DNA of 53,823 nucleotides. It comes from an uncultured Pseudomonadota bacterium. GTDB lineage: Bacteria > Pseudomonadota > Gammaproteobacteria > Comchoanobacterales > Comchoanobacteraceae. The notes under the pieces were generated by a model. That model made no database searches. It was not told the DNA's origin and saw only the letters and a list, made by a program, of their open reading frames with translations. A program made the translations under genes and the position numbers. Where the stretch lies: the NCBI GenBank assembly GCA_913020085.1, contig CAJVZW010000007.1, positions 1 through 53,823 of the forward strand, read 5' to 3'. Numbering within the stretch: position 1 is the stretch's first letter; each line of letters begins with the position of its first letter. Below are positions 26,347-35,105 of the stretch, in pieces.

Positions 26347-28448
26347 ACGATGTTGGAAAAAGAACGATAGAGTATATCCGTCTATTTTTTGAAAATGAGC
26401 CCATAAAAATTATTTCGTCCTTGGTTCAAAAACCGACTCTCATCAATGTTTTTAACAACTCCCAATTACCTGATAAAATCACTAACGTATTAAGAGATAA
26501 AAAGCTACCACAAGCACTCCTCGAAGTTCACAGATTTTTTGAGCTTAAAGAGAGTGCTCACATCATAATTGACAATAAATCCCCACCAGAAAATATTGTT
26601 CTATTGGAGGATGACCATAAAGAATTTCTTAAATTGCTTAAAGATGCAAATTTAAACGAACGCCAACGATACATACACCTCAATAAACAATTGCATAATC
26701 AGTCATGGAAGATCGGAAAAGCACTCTTATCTATTTTTTATCACGAAGATCGCATAACTCGAGTAGAAGTAGAATCCGCAATTAAGGGATTTTACATTGT
26801 TTGTGACACTGTAGTTAAGATTGCTGGCAGCTCTAGATACATAGCTCATGACTATGTTACAAGCATATTTACCCCTCTTGACTCCCCTAGAAATCGATCT
26901 GAGATCAACCCTATCTTCCTTATACTTATTTGCATGCTGTGCAGGGAAAAAACAGATTTTTACCGCATGACTGCTCTACTAGACCAAATGTGTGATCATA
27001 ATAATAATCACCTCGAGAACCTCAAGGGCAATACCAATAGCCATGAAATATTCATAAACGGTGCTAGCCGATTGAGCCTAAGACAAGATTTGTGGAATAG
27101 ATACATCAATACGATTGAGCCAAATACTTTTGAAGCCTCAGTACAAATAAATTTCTTAAGATGGTACTACACTAATATTAAACGCTTAGAAGGCGAGCAA
27201 ATCCTAGATCTAGCACCTGACTCTCTAACAGCCAATAGAATAGAAAACCTCCGTAATTTATATAACTTATACAAAAACAGGCACGATCACTCTTTTGGAG
27301 CCTTTATACGGGAAAAACGCAATCTGCCAAACATGGATCAAGAGGATAGCGACCAGATCTTGATACTCTCAGATGAATGGGCCAATAAATATCCTAGAGA
27401 ACAATTCCCAAAAAAATATCAAACTAGACTAAATGCATTCATCAAAGATACACAAAATCATATACAAAGTCTATATAACCAGGGCAACAGTAAAATTGAA
27501 ATGTTTTATGGGCACGACATTGTATCCGCCCTGATTGTCTCAATTCAAATTGCAGCTGAGCAACTAAATTCTAATAGCATTAATGATTCTTCATCTGAAC
27601 TGCTGGCTGATGCATTAGTAAAAGATAAAAAGTTTAATGACAACCCATTATACCGCGCCTTGTATATGCTCATGAATGTATATGGACACTTTCGGCCTAA
27701 TGAATTCATAAACAAGATTAATCGACTAACAGATTTAACCAACGTAAGCCACTCTGAGGACCACCAACTGGAGGCCAACTCGATCAGCTCCGATACAATG
27801 TTTTTAGCATCTGTTACTTCAGAATTTACAGGTATGGAGCTAAATAATGCGCTTAAGTGGATCAATGTGAGCAAACAACCTAGCAACGCGAATAATCAGG
27901 TCTCTCAACCTCCTAGGGATAATATCACTCCTTCAGAAAACAATTCGACGTTGAAAAAAATCATCAATGCCATTGGCAACTCATATAATCCGACCGATAA
28001 AAGCACTAAGAACTTAGTTAGAAATGTTGCTAATTCATTTAAAAATGACGGGGCCGCTGGAAAACCTAAAGACAATATCTTTAAGGCACTGATTTCATAC
28101 GTAGGCCCTGTAGCCCTAACAGCTGTATGTCTTTCTGTTTTCTCTGCCACTTTTTTGTCTTTGGAGTTGTCAACATCGGTTGCTTGGTCACAGCTAAACA
28201 TTGTTCTGGTATCACTAGGAGCAACTATTGCAGTTGTTTCTTTGATTGCAGCAATCAGCTACTACCATTATTTCGCGACCGGCTTGGATAAAGACATTAA
28301 CTATATAAAGCAGTTTAATCCAATCAACAGCAGCTCGGTGAGCAAAAACATCAATAACAACATGCCTGAATTTTATTTAAGCCCTACAAATGAAGATGCG
28401 GCTCGACCGCAGCAAATACCCGCTCAGGCGGCTGATCTGCGTCAATAA
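26343..28448 (+). CDS. Unrecognised 701-residue protein with C-terminal membrane hairpin (possible paralogue of its neighbour)
   Basis: The layout copies that of the upstream gene: a long helical region without signal peptide, then two hydrophobic helices (about 587-607 and 618-639) and a polar tail of about 60 residues. Just after the hairpin both proteins carry an aromatic cluster and an LD motif (NNYFKQHSQLDTS in the first, YYHYFATGLDKD here), suggesting shared ancestry. The start overlaps the previous stop by 4 bases. The 3' end overlaps adk on the other strand by 65 bases, an unusually long coding overlap. No function can be assigned. Confidence 0.65.
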   Translation: MNDVGKRTIEYIRLFFENEPIKIISSLVQKPTLINVFNNSQLPDKITNVLRDKKLPQALLEVHRFFELKESAHIIIDNKSPPENIVLLEDDHKEFLKLLKDANLNERQRYIHLNKQLHNQSWKIGKALLSIFYHEDRITRVEVESAIKGFYIVCDTVVKIAGSSRYIAHDYVTSIFTPLDSPRNRSEINPIFLILICMLCREKTDFYRMTALLDQMCDHNNNHLENLKGNTNSHEIFINGASRLSLRQDLWNRYINTIEPNTFEASVQINFLRWYYTNIKRLEGEQILDLAPDSLTANRIENLRNLYNLYKNRHDHSFGAFIREKRNLPNMDQEDSDQILILSDEWANKYPREQFPKKYQTRLNAFIKDTQNHIQSLYNQGNSKIEMFYGHDIVSALIVSIQIAAEQLNSNSINDSSSELLADALVKDKKFNDNPLYRALYMLMNVYGHFRPNEFINKINRLTDLTNVSHSEDHQLEANSISSDTMFLASVTSEFTGMELNNALKWINVSKQPSNANNQVSQPPRDNITPSENNSTLKKIINAIGNSYNPTDKSTKNLVRNVANSFKNDGAAGKPKDNIFKALISYVGPVALTAVCLSVFSATFLSLELSTSVAWSQLNIVLVSLGATIAVVSLIAAISYYHYFATGLDKDINYIKQFNPINSSSVSKNINNNMPEFYLSPTNEDAARPQQIPAQAADLRQ

Positions 28449-29022
28449 TTACAACTTTCTCAGGCATAATGGACTGGTAATACTGGACAACTGGATATGT
28501 ATGCCGACGATATGTGTCAAGGCGCTGACTGACAGTATCGAACTTATCGTCCTCTCTACGAATTAATGGCTCTCCAGTTAAATCATCTATACCCGCCACT
28601 TTTGGTGGGCTGAACTGCTCGTGATAAACCCTACCAGATGCCATATGGGTCAGTCGTCCACAAATTCTCTGAATGATTACTTCATCTGGAGCATCAAGAA
28701 CAAGAATTAAATCTGGAATTATATCTTGATCTGTCATCATCACTGCCTGAGACTGAGTTCTTGGGAATCCGTCAAGGATGAAACCTTTTGATGCGTCTTG
28801 TTGCAGCAGCCGCTCACTTAACAGCTGAATAATAAGGTCATCTGGAACCAACTCTCCCCGCCCCATGTACTTCTTAGCTAACATCCCGATATCAGAACCA
28901 ATCTTAATCTGCTGCCTAAGCATATCACCAGTAGAAATTCTAATAATATTGTGCTTATCAACAATTAGACTTCCTTGAGCCCCTTTGCCTGATCCAGGCG
29001 CACCCATAAGTAATATTTTCAT
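28384..29022 (-). CDS. adk: Adenylate kinase
   Basis: Adk interconverts AMP, ADP and ATP. The 212-residue product starts with the P-loop GAPGSGKGAQ (residues 7-16) and has the AMP-binding RISTGDMLR, the GFPRTQSQA segment and a long LID domain (GRVYHEQFSPP, then RREDD) without zinc cysteines. The P-loop has alanine where nearly all adenylate kinases have threonine (GKGTQ). The start overlaps the IcmD-like gene by 4 bases. The 3' end is overlapped for 65 bases by the opposite-strand gene. Confidence 0.95.
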   Translation of the reverse strand: MKILLMGAPGSGKGAQGSLIVDKHNIIRISTGDMLRQQIKIGSDIGMLAKKYMGRGELVPDDLIIQLLSERLLQQDASKGFILDGFPRTQSQAVMMTDQDIIPDLILVLDAPDEVIIQRICGRLTHMASGRVYHEQFSPPKVAGIDDLTGEPLIRREDDKFDTVSQRLDTYRRHTYPVVQYYQSIMPEKVVIIDADQPPERVFAAVEPHLHL

Positions 29023-29345
29023 ACTGACTCCATTGGTATAAATCCTAGCCCAATCAACCCTAATCCCGCAATTATCATTGATATGACGGATGATATCGGC
29101 ACATAAGTGGGGCTTTTTCGATGATCAAAATATTTATTAAGGCTCAACAAAAGTAGCCCAATACCGACAAATACAAGTAAGCCTTGAAACATATTACCCA
29201 ATGCAATTATTGAAGTATGTGCAGTTAATGGCTGTGTCTCTTGACCAAAAGCACTTGGAGCACTGTCTGGGGAATAAAACACAGCCTGCGCATTAACAGC
29301 CATGATTGGTATATTCATTAAAAGAAACTTTATTGATCTATGCAT
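29019..29345 (-). CDS. Small two-helix membrane protein resembling Dot/Icm IcmD/IcmC (DotP/DotE)
   Basis: The 108-residue product has a signal-like N terminus (IKFLLMNIPIMAVNAQA), a polar segment, a hydrophobic helix (MFQGLLVFVGIGLLLLSL), the loop KYFDHRKSPTYVPIS, and a second helix ending GLGFIP. This layout, especially a KF/KY-x-x-H-K/R-x-x-P-T-x-V/I-P-I loop between two helices, is what I recall for IcmD and IcmC of the Legionella/Coxiella type IVB secretion system. Here it is embedded between a CNNM transporter and adk rather than among other icm genes. The resemblance is judged by eye; an unrelated small membrane protein cannot be excluded. Confidence 0.5.
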   Translation of the reverse strand: MHRSIKFLLMNIPIMAVNAQAVFYSPDSAPSAFGQETQPLTAHTSIIALGNMFQGLLVFVGIGLLLLSLNKYFDHRKSPTYVPISSVISMIIAGLGLIGLGFIPMESV

Positions 29346-30588
29346 TTATCACCTTATAAATTCTGACTCGCTTGATTCGCTGCTCATCCATAGCAACTAC
29401 TTCAATTCGATAGTTATCTATCTGAACACAAACGCAACCATTTGGCAACGATTCCAGGGTCTCAATGACAAGACCTGATATAGTAACAGGACCACCCGTT
29501 GGTAGCTCCCAACCACTGACATGGTTGAAATCCCTTACTGGATACGTACCCACTACCTCAAATCCACCATCAGCAAGCTGCAAGACTTTTTGGCTGACCG
29601 GATCACCTGTATAGCCCCTGATTACCTCATCAACTATATCAGCAAGTGTAACGACGCCCATTAAAACCCCGTACTCATCTACGACTACCCCTAAATTGTA
29701 GCGCTCTCGACGAAATGCTTTAAGCTGAACTTGTGCAGCCGTTCCCTCAGGGATATAAATGATAGGATCAATTAACTGCATTAAGGTATTGCGATTGAGT
29801 TCGCCAGCAGACAGCGCACGATATAATTTTTTCTTACACGCCACACCAACCAGGTTATCTAGATTACGTCGGTAAAGAACAATTTTGGATGATTCAATCT
29901 CACCCAAGGATTTCTTAAGTTCAGCCCAAGGCATCATCACGTCAAGGGCCTTTAAATCACGCCGGGGAATGAGAATATCATTGACTGTGAGCTCATCAAG
30001 GCTCAGGACACCCTTTAGCATGTCTTGATTCTCAGCCCCTAGCCCTCCAGCCATTTTGATCACCCCATGAATATCCTCTCTTGTTAAAACATGTTTATCA
30101 ATCGCTTTAACAGGTACATTTCCGATAAAATCTAGAACAAATCGATTAACGTACTTCATCGCAATCACGATCGGAAATAGAATCGATCTTAAAGGACGGA
30201 TTATTGCAGTTGCAATATACACTAAGCGCTCAGGATAGCACGCAGCAAAATTCTTCGGGATTAGCTCAGCCAACAACAATAGAAAGAAAGCAGAAACGAT
30301 ACTTTGTAAAACCAAATAATCATCACCAAAAACCTGAACAAATGCTAATGTACCAAGGGTTGCAATCAAGTAATTTGCAACCGTATTAGCAAATAATATA
30401 ACAGATAAAAGACGATCAGGCTGTTTTAGCTCTGCAAGCACTTTTTGGTCTTTTGTAGAGCCCTTCATAGCTCGGTGATTGATACGATAACGATTTATCG
30501 CCATAAAGGCTGTTTCAGAAGCGGAGAAAAAACCACTGATCACCAGTAGAAGTAAAAGCCAAAATATCGGGCTATCTTCAAGCCACAT
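29338..30588 (-). CDS. CNNM/CorC-family transporter with CBS domains (YfjD/CorB-like)
   Basis: The 416-residue product has an N-terminal DUF21/CNNM membrane domain of about four helices (SGFFSASETAFMAIN at the start, LLAELIPKNFAA later), a CBS-domain pair (about 185-320, with VVDEYGVLMGVVTLADI in the second) and a C-terminal CorC_HlyC domain. Members are linked to magnesium or cobalt transport and resistance. In E. coli yfjD lies next to ypjD and ffh, and the same order is seen here. It overlaps the genes on both sides by 8-11 bases. Confidence 0.9.
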   Translation of the reverse strand: MWLEDSPIFWLLLLLVISGFFSASETAFMAINRYRINHRAMKGSTKDQKVLAELKQPDRLLSVILFANTVANYLIATLGTLAFVQVFGDDYLVLQSIVSAFFLLLLAELIPKNFAACYPERLVYIATAIIRPLRSILFPIVIAMKYVNRFVLDFIGNVPVKAIDKHVLTREDIHGVIKMAGGLGAENQDMLKGVLSLDELTVNDILIPRRDLKALDVMMPWAELKKSLGEIESSKIVLYRRNLDNLVGVACKKKLYRALSAGELNRNTLMQLIDPIIYIPEGTAAQVQLKAFRRERYNLGVVVDEYGVLMGVVTLADIVDEVIRGYTGDPVSQKVLQLADGGFEVVGTYPVRDFNHVSGWELPTGGPVTISGLVIETLESLPNGCVCVQIDNYRIEVVAMDEQRIKRVRIYKVINA

Positions 30589-31219
30589 GTATACTCCATA
30601 ACGTCAATAACATCAACACAAATAATGCCACCTTCCAGATAGTCTTTAATTGATCCAAGATCAGCATACCGGCAGTTACAAATGCCAGCATCAAAACGCC
30701 AATCAGACTTGGATGCATAATAACCCCGCTCAACATACTTGCAAAAATGCAAAATAACAAAACCGGCTGGTATAGTTTTATCCCACCAATTAATTGATCA
30801 AGCGCGATAGGAACCAACAAAGAAGCATATTTCCTCAACACAAGATAATTCACAAAATAAATCACCATCGATAATAATAGCACCGAAAATGCCATCACGC
30901 TGTACTGTGCTGATAAAACGTGAAAATCAACATTTCCAACCAGATAAAAAGGCACAAGTAATAGTGCGCCAGCAACCAGTAATCGACCTTTATCTGGCCA
31001 AATAATATACACCGGCAGACTCGCAGTAAACAGCCAAAACATATCAACATGCCCAGACACCCAAAAACGGTGAACAGCAGACACTAAACAAAGAGCAAAG
31101 GCCATAACCCCTAGATACTGCTGCCAGCGTGTTTTCATCTTCTCATCCGGGGAGTGTATCGAGAGTAGTAACGCACTAATTACAGCATTAAGCGAACAAA
31201 AAATATAAGTATGTAGCAT
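30578..31219 (-). CDS. YpjD-like integral membrane protein (cytochrome c assembly-type fold)
   Basis: The product, 213 residues from the ATG at 31219, is almost entirely hydrophobic with about seven to eight membrane helices. YpjD/CorE proteins of E. coli (263 residues, CcmC-like fold) occupy the same place between ffh and yfjD, and the helix arrangement is similar, but sequence likeness is weak. AGAGG five bases ahead of the ATG supports 31219 over the upstream ATG at 31243. It is divergent from ffh by 65 bases and overlaps the CNNM gene by 11. The name rests mostly on context. Confidence 0.6.
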   Translation of the reverse strand: MLHTYIFCSLNAVISALLLSIHSPDEKMKTRWQQYLGVMAFALCLVSAVHRFWVSGHVDMFWLFTASLPVYIIWPDKGRLLVAGALLLVPFYLVGNVDFHVLSAQYSVMAFSVLLLSMVIYFVNYLVLRKYASLLVPIALDQLIGGIKLYQPVLLFCIFASMLSGVIMHPSLIGVLMLAFVTAGMLILDQLKTIWKVALFVLMLLTLWSIHVA

Positions 31220-31284
31220 CGAACCTCTTGGAATCATAAGCACTCATTGTTATAATACCGGCACTAATCCACTAACACAATCAT

Positions 31285-32640
31285 ATGTTTAAATCACTGG
31301 CCGGGAAATTTTCAAATTCAATCCGCTCCCTGATGGGCAAAGGAAAGATTACACAATCAAGCATCAATGATGCAGTAAAAAGTATTCGATCTGCCCTGAT
31401 CGACGCTGATGTTTCATTATCAGTGGTAGACAACTTTATTAAGCATGTTGAGACAAAGGCGCTTGGTGAAGAATCTATCGCAGGCATTAGTCATGCAGAT
31501 CAGTTCACAAAAATTATTCACGATGAATTAGTCGCCACCCTCTCCCACCCCCAGAAAGAATTAAAAATATCTAAAAACAAACCGATGACCATCGCACTTG
31601 CTGGACTACAAGGTGCTGGTAAGACAACAAGTATTGTGAAGCTTGCCCTATGGCTAGGGCAACACAAACAGCTAAAAATTGCCGTTGCCTCTATTGACTG
31701 CCACCGACCTGCAGCTGTTGATCAGCTAAGAGTTCTTTGTGAGGATCAACCCATTGACTTTATTGACACCCAGAATCATTGTGACTCTGCTGAGCAAATG
31801 GCCGATTATGCGATTACTACTGGAAGAAAAACTCATGCAGATATTATTCTGCTTGACTTTGCAGGCAGGCATCAAATTGACCAGGCATTAATGAATGAAG
31901 CACAATCTGTTGTTAAAAAGCACCAAATTGATCAAGTGCTCTTTACTGTAGATAGCATGTTAGGACAAGCTGCCGCTGACCTTGCAAAAGCCTTTCATGA
32001 CGCCTTACCTCTGTCGGGCATCATTCTAACAAAACTTGATGCAGAATCTCGCGGCGGCGCCGCCTTATCTGCTAGGCAAGTCACTGGCCTACCCATTTTA
32101 TTTGTTGGTAACGGTGAGAAATTAGAAGACTTTGACACTTTCAGTGCCGAGCGCATTGCTGGGCGCTTACTTGATATGGGTGATATTGTTTCTCTGGTGA
32201 AAGAGGCCGAGCGCCACATCGATAAAAAGCAAGCCAAAAAAACTGCAGGTAAAATGCGCAGTGGCCAATTTGATTTTGATGATTTTTTATCTCAGCTGCA
32301 ACAAATTAAGAAGATGGGCGGTATGATGAGTATCCTGGATCGACTCCCCGGCATGGCATCTTTGCCAGACAAAGTAAAAGACATGGTTGATGAGACTGAA
32401 TTTAAACGCACAGAAGCAGCCATCCAGTCGATGACAAAAAGAGAAAGGGCTTATCCCGATCTTGTTAAACAACCAAGCAGGATGAACCGAATCGCTAAAG
32501 GTTGCGGCCAGGATATCAAAGTCGTAAAACAAATGTTGAAAAAATTTGATAAAATGACAAAAATGATGAAAAAGTTTTCCGGCGCAAAAATGTCAAAGAT
32601 GATGGGCCAAATGTTCTCTGGCAATATGGATCAAAACTAA
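31285..32640 (+). CDS. ffh: Signal recognition particle GTPase Ffh
   Basis: Ffh binds 4.5S RNA and signal sequences of membrane proteins and docks with FtsY. The 451-residue product has the N domain, the G domain with P-loop GLQGAGKTT (107-115), DCHRPAAVDQL and LTKLDAESRGG, and a methionine-rich M domain (MGGMMSIL, KMSKMMGQMF). The G3 motif reads DFAGR (191-195) instead of the nearly universal DTAGR. Length matches E. coli (453). It heads the plus-strand run into the ribosomal genes. Confidence 0.95.
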   Translation: MFKSLAGKFSNSIRSLMGKGKITQSSINDAVKSIRSALIDADVSLSVVDNFIKHVETKALGEESIAGISHADQFTKIIHDELVATLSHPQKELKISKNKPMTIALAGLQGAGKTTSIVKLALWLGQHKQLKIAVASIDCHRPAAVDQLRVLCEDQPIDFIDTQNHCDSAEQMADYAITTGRKTHADIILLDFAGRHQIDQALMNEAQSVVKKHQIDQVLFTVDSMLGQAAADLAKAFHDALPLSGIILTKLDAESRGGAALSARQVTGLPILFVGNGEKLEDFDTFSAERIAGRLLDMGDIVSLVKEAERHIDKKQAKKTAGKMRSGQFDFDDFLSQLQQIKKMGGMMSILDRLPGMASLPDKVKDMVDETEFKRTEAAIQSMTKRERAYPDLVKQPSRMNRIAKGCGQDIKVVKQMLKKFDKMTKMMKKFSGAKMSKMMGQMFSGNMDQN

Positions 32641-32658
32641 GATATATAAGAAAAAAAC

Positions 32659-32686
32659 TTGCAAATTTAGAAAAAGAAAGTAATAT
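32659..32686 (+). promoter_or_regulatory. Candidate promoter for rpsP-rimM-trmD-rplS
   Basis: TTGCAA (32659-32664) and TAATAT (32681-32686) are 16 bases apart in the 74-base gap between ffh and rpsP. Match quality is moderate and the region is AT-rich, so chance is a real alternative. Confidence 0.35.
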
Positions 32687-32714
32687 AGCAGTACGAATAT
32701 ATACAGAGATTTTT

Positions 32715-32972
32715 ATGGTAATTATCCGCCTAAGACCAGGAGGCAAAAAAAAGTCGCCTTTTTATCACATCGTTGCAGCAGATAGCCGCATGCGTTTAAC
32801 TGGTCGCTACATCGAGCGTATTGGTTTTTACAATGCGACAAAAAAAGAAGAAACTTCTCTTAAGATCAACCTAGAGCGTATTGATCACTGGGTGAGTCAG
32901 GGCGCTCAACTGTCTGATGCTGTCAAATCACTTTGCAAAGTTTACAAAAAACAACAAGCTGAATCTGAATAA
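32715..32972 (+). CDS. rpsP: 30S ribosomal protein S16
   Basis: The 85-residue product opens MVIIRLRPGGKKKSPFYHIV and continues with DSRMRLTGRYIERIGFYN, the standard bS16 sequence, which helps assemble the 30S body. Length is normal (E. coli 82). It leads the classic rpsP-rimM-trmD-rplS group, in the usual order; rimM starts four bases after the stop. Confidence 0.97.
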   Translation: MVIIRLRPGGKKKSPFYHIVAADSRMRLTGRYIERIGFYNATKKEETSLKINLERIDHWVSQGAQLSDAVKSLCKVYKKQQAESE

Positions 32973-32976
32973 GCCA

Positions 32977-33459
32977 ATGGGCGCTATCGTCGTTGGCAAG
33001 CTTGGCAAAACCCATGGCCTTAAAGGCTGGATTCGTCTTTATAGCTTCACTGATCCACCAGAGCAAATTTTTTCTTACCCTCTTTGTTTTGACAACAATG
33101 AGGCATTAGAAATTGAATCATGGAAACAGCAGCAAAACCACTGGCTGATCAAACCCACAACTATCGACACCATCGATGATGCGCAAGAGCTGGTAAATAA
33201 AGAAATTTTTACAGATCGATCAAATTTTCCTGAAATTGAAGATGGTAGTTACTACTGGCACGATCTTGCTGGCTGCGACATTATTGATGAAGATGGCAAT
33301 CCAATGGGTACCGTTAGTCATGTTACTAATTACGGCGCACATGATATTCTTTGTGTTAACTTCAATCAAAAAGAGCACATGATTCCTTATGTAAAAGAAC
33401 ATGTACTGTCTGTTGATATTCCAAATAAAACCATTACGGTCCAATGGAAATACATTTAA
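32977..33459 (+). CDS. rimM: 16S rRNA processing/ribosome maturation factor RimM
   Basis: RimM binds S19 and aids maturation of the 30S head. The product (160 residues from the ATG at 32977) has the N-terminal RimM barrel (IVVGKLGKTHGLKGWIRLYS) and the C-terminal PRC barrel (YYWHDLAGCDIID, later YVKEHVLSVD). The open frame begins inside rpsP at 32917, but the conserved N terminus starts at 32977. Its 3' end overlaps trmD by 16 bases. Confidence 0.95.
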   Translation: MGAIVVGKLGKTHGLKGWIRLYSFTDPPEQIFSYPLCFDNNEALEIESWKQQQNHWLIKPTTIDTIDDAQELVNKEIFTDRSNFPEIEDGSYYWHDLAGCDIIDEDGNPMGTVSHVTNYGAHDILCVNFNQKEHMIPYVKEHVLSVDIPNKTITVQWKYI

Positions 33460-34193
33460 TTACATTACTACCGGAATTTTTTAATTGTTTGCAGCATGGT
33501 CTGACCGCAAAAGCAATCAATGGACCGATGCAACTAAATGTGCACCCTTTGAGAAATTTTTCGCAGCGGAATGATCGCAGAATTGATGATCGCCCATATG
33601 GTGGTGGCCCAGGCATGGTAATGGAAGCAGAGCCAATTATGCTCGCAAGAGAGGCTATTTTAGCGCAATCACCGAAGACACAATTTATTATCACTGACCC
33701 CAAAGGCAAACCATTTAAACAAACAGATGCTGTATATCTCAGCAAATTGCCATCAGTAAGTATCATTTGTGGTCGTTATGAGGGAATTGATCAGAGAGCT
33801 TACCAAAAAGATGATTTAGTTTACTCTCTAGGGGATTTTGTCCTAACTGGCGGAGAAATTGCAGCTACTGCAATTATTGATGCGATCAGTCGCTTGCTTC
33901 CTGGCACGTTAGGCAATCAATCATCTTATGAACATGACAGTTTTCAAACAGGCCTACTGGATCACCCATGCTATACCCGACCAGAAGTATGGAGAGGAAA
34001 AAAAGTTCCCCCCGTGCTTCTCTCCGGCAACCATAAAGACATTGAAAATTGGCAACGTTATCAACAATTAGGCTTGACATGGCAAAGAAGGCCTGATTTA
34101 ATAGAGAACATTGATTTATCAGACAATGATAGAAAATTATTGAGCAAATTTATTGAGGATAACCCAGATGTCAGTCCTGATCCAAAAGATTGA
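33444..34193 (+). CDS. trmD: tRNA (guanine-N1-)-methyltransferase TrmD
   Basis: TrmD makes m1G37 in tRNAs with S-adenosylmethionine, preventing frameshifts. The 249-residue product shows the SPOUT-knot landmarks [37 protein letters not shown] and the C-terminal [12 protein letters not shown]. Length is normal (E. coli 255). It overlaps rimM by 16 bases and rplS by 26. Confidence 0.97.
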   Translation: MEIHLITLLPEFFNCLQHGLTAKAINGPMQLNVHPLRNFSQRNDRRIDDRPYGGGPGMVMEAEPIMLAREAILAQSPKTQFIITDPKGKPFKQTDAVYLSKLPSVSIICGRYEGIDQRAYQKDDLVYSLGDFVLTGGEIAATAIIDAISRLLPGTLGNQSSYEHDSFQTGLLDHPCYTRPEVWRGKKVPPVLLSGNHKDIENWQRYQQLGLTWQRRPDLIENIDLSDNDRKLLSKFIEDNPDVSPDPKD

Positions 34194-34536
34194 AGCACAA
34201 CAAGTTGAGGGCAAAGAAATCCCTTCATTCAGAACCGGTGATACTGTTGTTGTAAAAGTAAAAGTAAAAGAAGGTGATCGTGAGCGGCTTCAGGCATTTG
34301 AAGGTGTCGTCATCAAGCGTAAGCAACGCGGAAGCAACTCATCATTCACTGTTCAGAAGTACTCATACGGTGTTTGTGTGCTTAGAACTTTCCCGCTTTA
34401 TAGCCCGAACATTCAAATTAGTGTCAAACGACCAGGTAAAGTCAGACAGTCCAGAATTTACTATCACATTGGACTGGTTGGTAAAAAAGCAAGGATCCCT
34501 GAGCGTATTAGCAGAAAAGCTAAAACAGACGGCTAA
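34168..34536 (+). CDS. rplS: 50S ribosomal protein L19
   Basis: bL19 lies at the 30S-50S interface. From the ATG at 34168 the product has 122 residues with [31 protein letters not shown] and KARIPERI typical of the family. GAGGAT eight bases upstream supports 34168 over the in-frame ATG at 34153. The start lies inside trmD. Confidence 0.97.
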   Translation: MSVLIQKIEAQQVEGKEIPSFRTGDTVVVKVKVKEGDRERLQAFEGVVIKRKQRGSNSSFTVQKYSYGVCVLRTFPLYSPNIQISVKRPGKVRQSRIYYHIGLVGKKARIPERISRKAKTDG

Positions 34537-34544
34537 TCCCCCTC

Positions 34545-35105
34545 ATGATTTTTTCACTTGAAGTTTTTGATATGGCAGGCGCTGGCATCGCTGCAATATC
34601 TACACTTACAGGTGCTATGCGATATCGCTTGTCATGGGCCCTGTCTTTGATATCCTGCTCAATCTACTGCATCATATTTTTTTACAAATCCCTCCCATAC
34701 AATTTAATTGTTCACAGCTTGTACCTACCCCTCACTCTTTATGGTGCATACCAATGGCACAAATCTCCTCCTACTTCTAGCCAGATCAAATTCTCAAGCC
34801 CATTGACTATTTCATTAATATTTACTATTTGTGGCATGATGTACATCGTTTCTATTATCTCAAATGGCAATTGGCATAATGATTCTATCACTAGTTTTCT
34901 ATCTGTGAGCGCAATGTACCTAATGGCTAATCACAGTATAGAATGCTGGATTCTGTGGTTTTTAGCTGACATCATTTACCTCAAGCTATATATGGATTCA
35001 CACATGCCATTTAGTATGTTAAAATCAGGATGTTACTTAGTTGTGTCTTTAACCACATATTTCTATTGGTACAAGATATACCGACCCAGGAAGGACCTGT
35101 CGTGA
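34545..35105 (+). CDS. pnuC: Nicotinamide riboside transporter PnuC
   Basis: PnuC proteins let nicotinamide riboside cross the inner membrane for NAD synthesis. The 186-residue product has about seven helices and the family pattern: LYGAYQW after the third or fourth helix, then WILWFLADIIYLKLYM, where a W-x-x-x-D signature is conserved, and a final aromatic helix (YFYWYK). It starts eight bases after rplS and ends in a GTGA overlap with the phosphofructokinase gene, so it is in the same operon. Related thiamine or riboside carriers cannot be ruled out from sequence alone. Confidence 0.75.
   Translation: MIFSLEVFDMAGAGIAAISTLTGAMRYRLSWALSLISCSIYCIIFFYKSLPYNLIVHSLYLPLTLYGAYQWHKSPPTSSQIKFSSPLTISLIFTICGMMYIVSIISNGNWHNDSITSFLSVSAMYLMANHSIECWILWFLADIIYLKLYMDSHMPFSMLKSGCYLVVSLTTYFYWYKIYRPRKDLS

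Noticed and set aside
29019-29345. Reading the small two-helix protein next to adk as SecG
   Set aside because: SecG lacks a signal-like N terminus and the KxxHxxxPTxVPI loop; the inter-helix loop fits IcmD/IcmC better.
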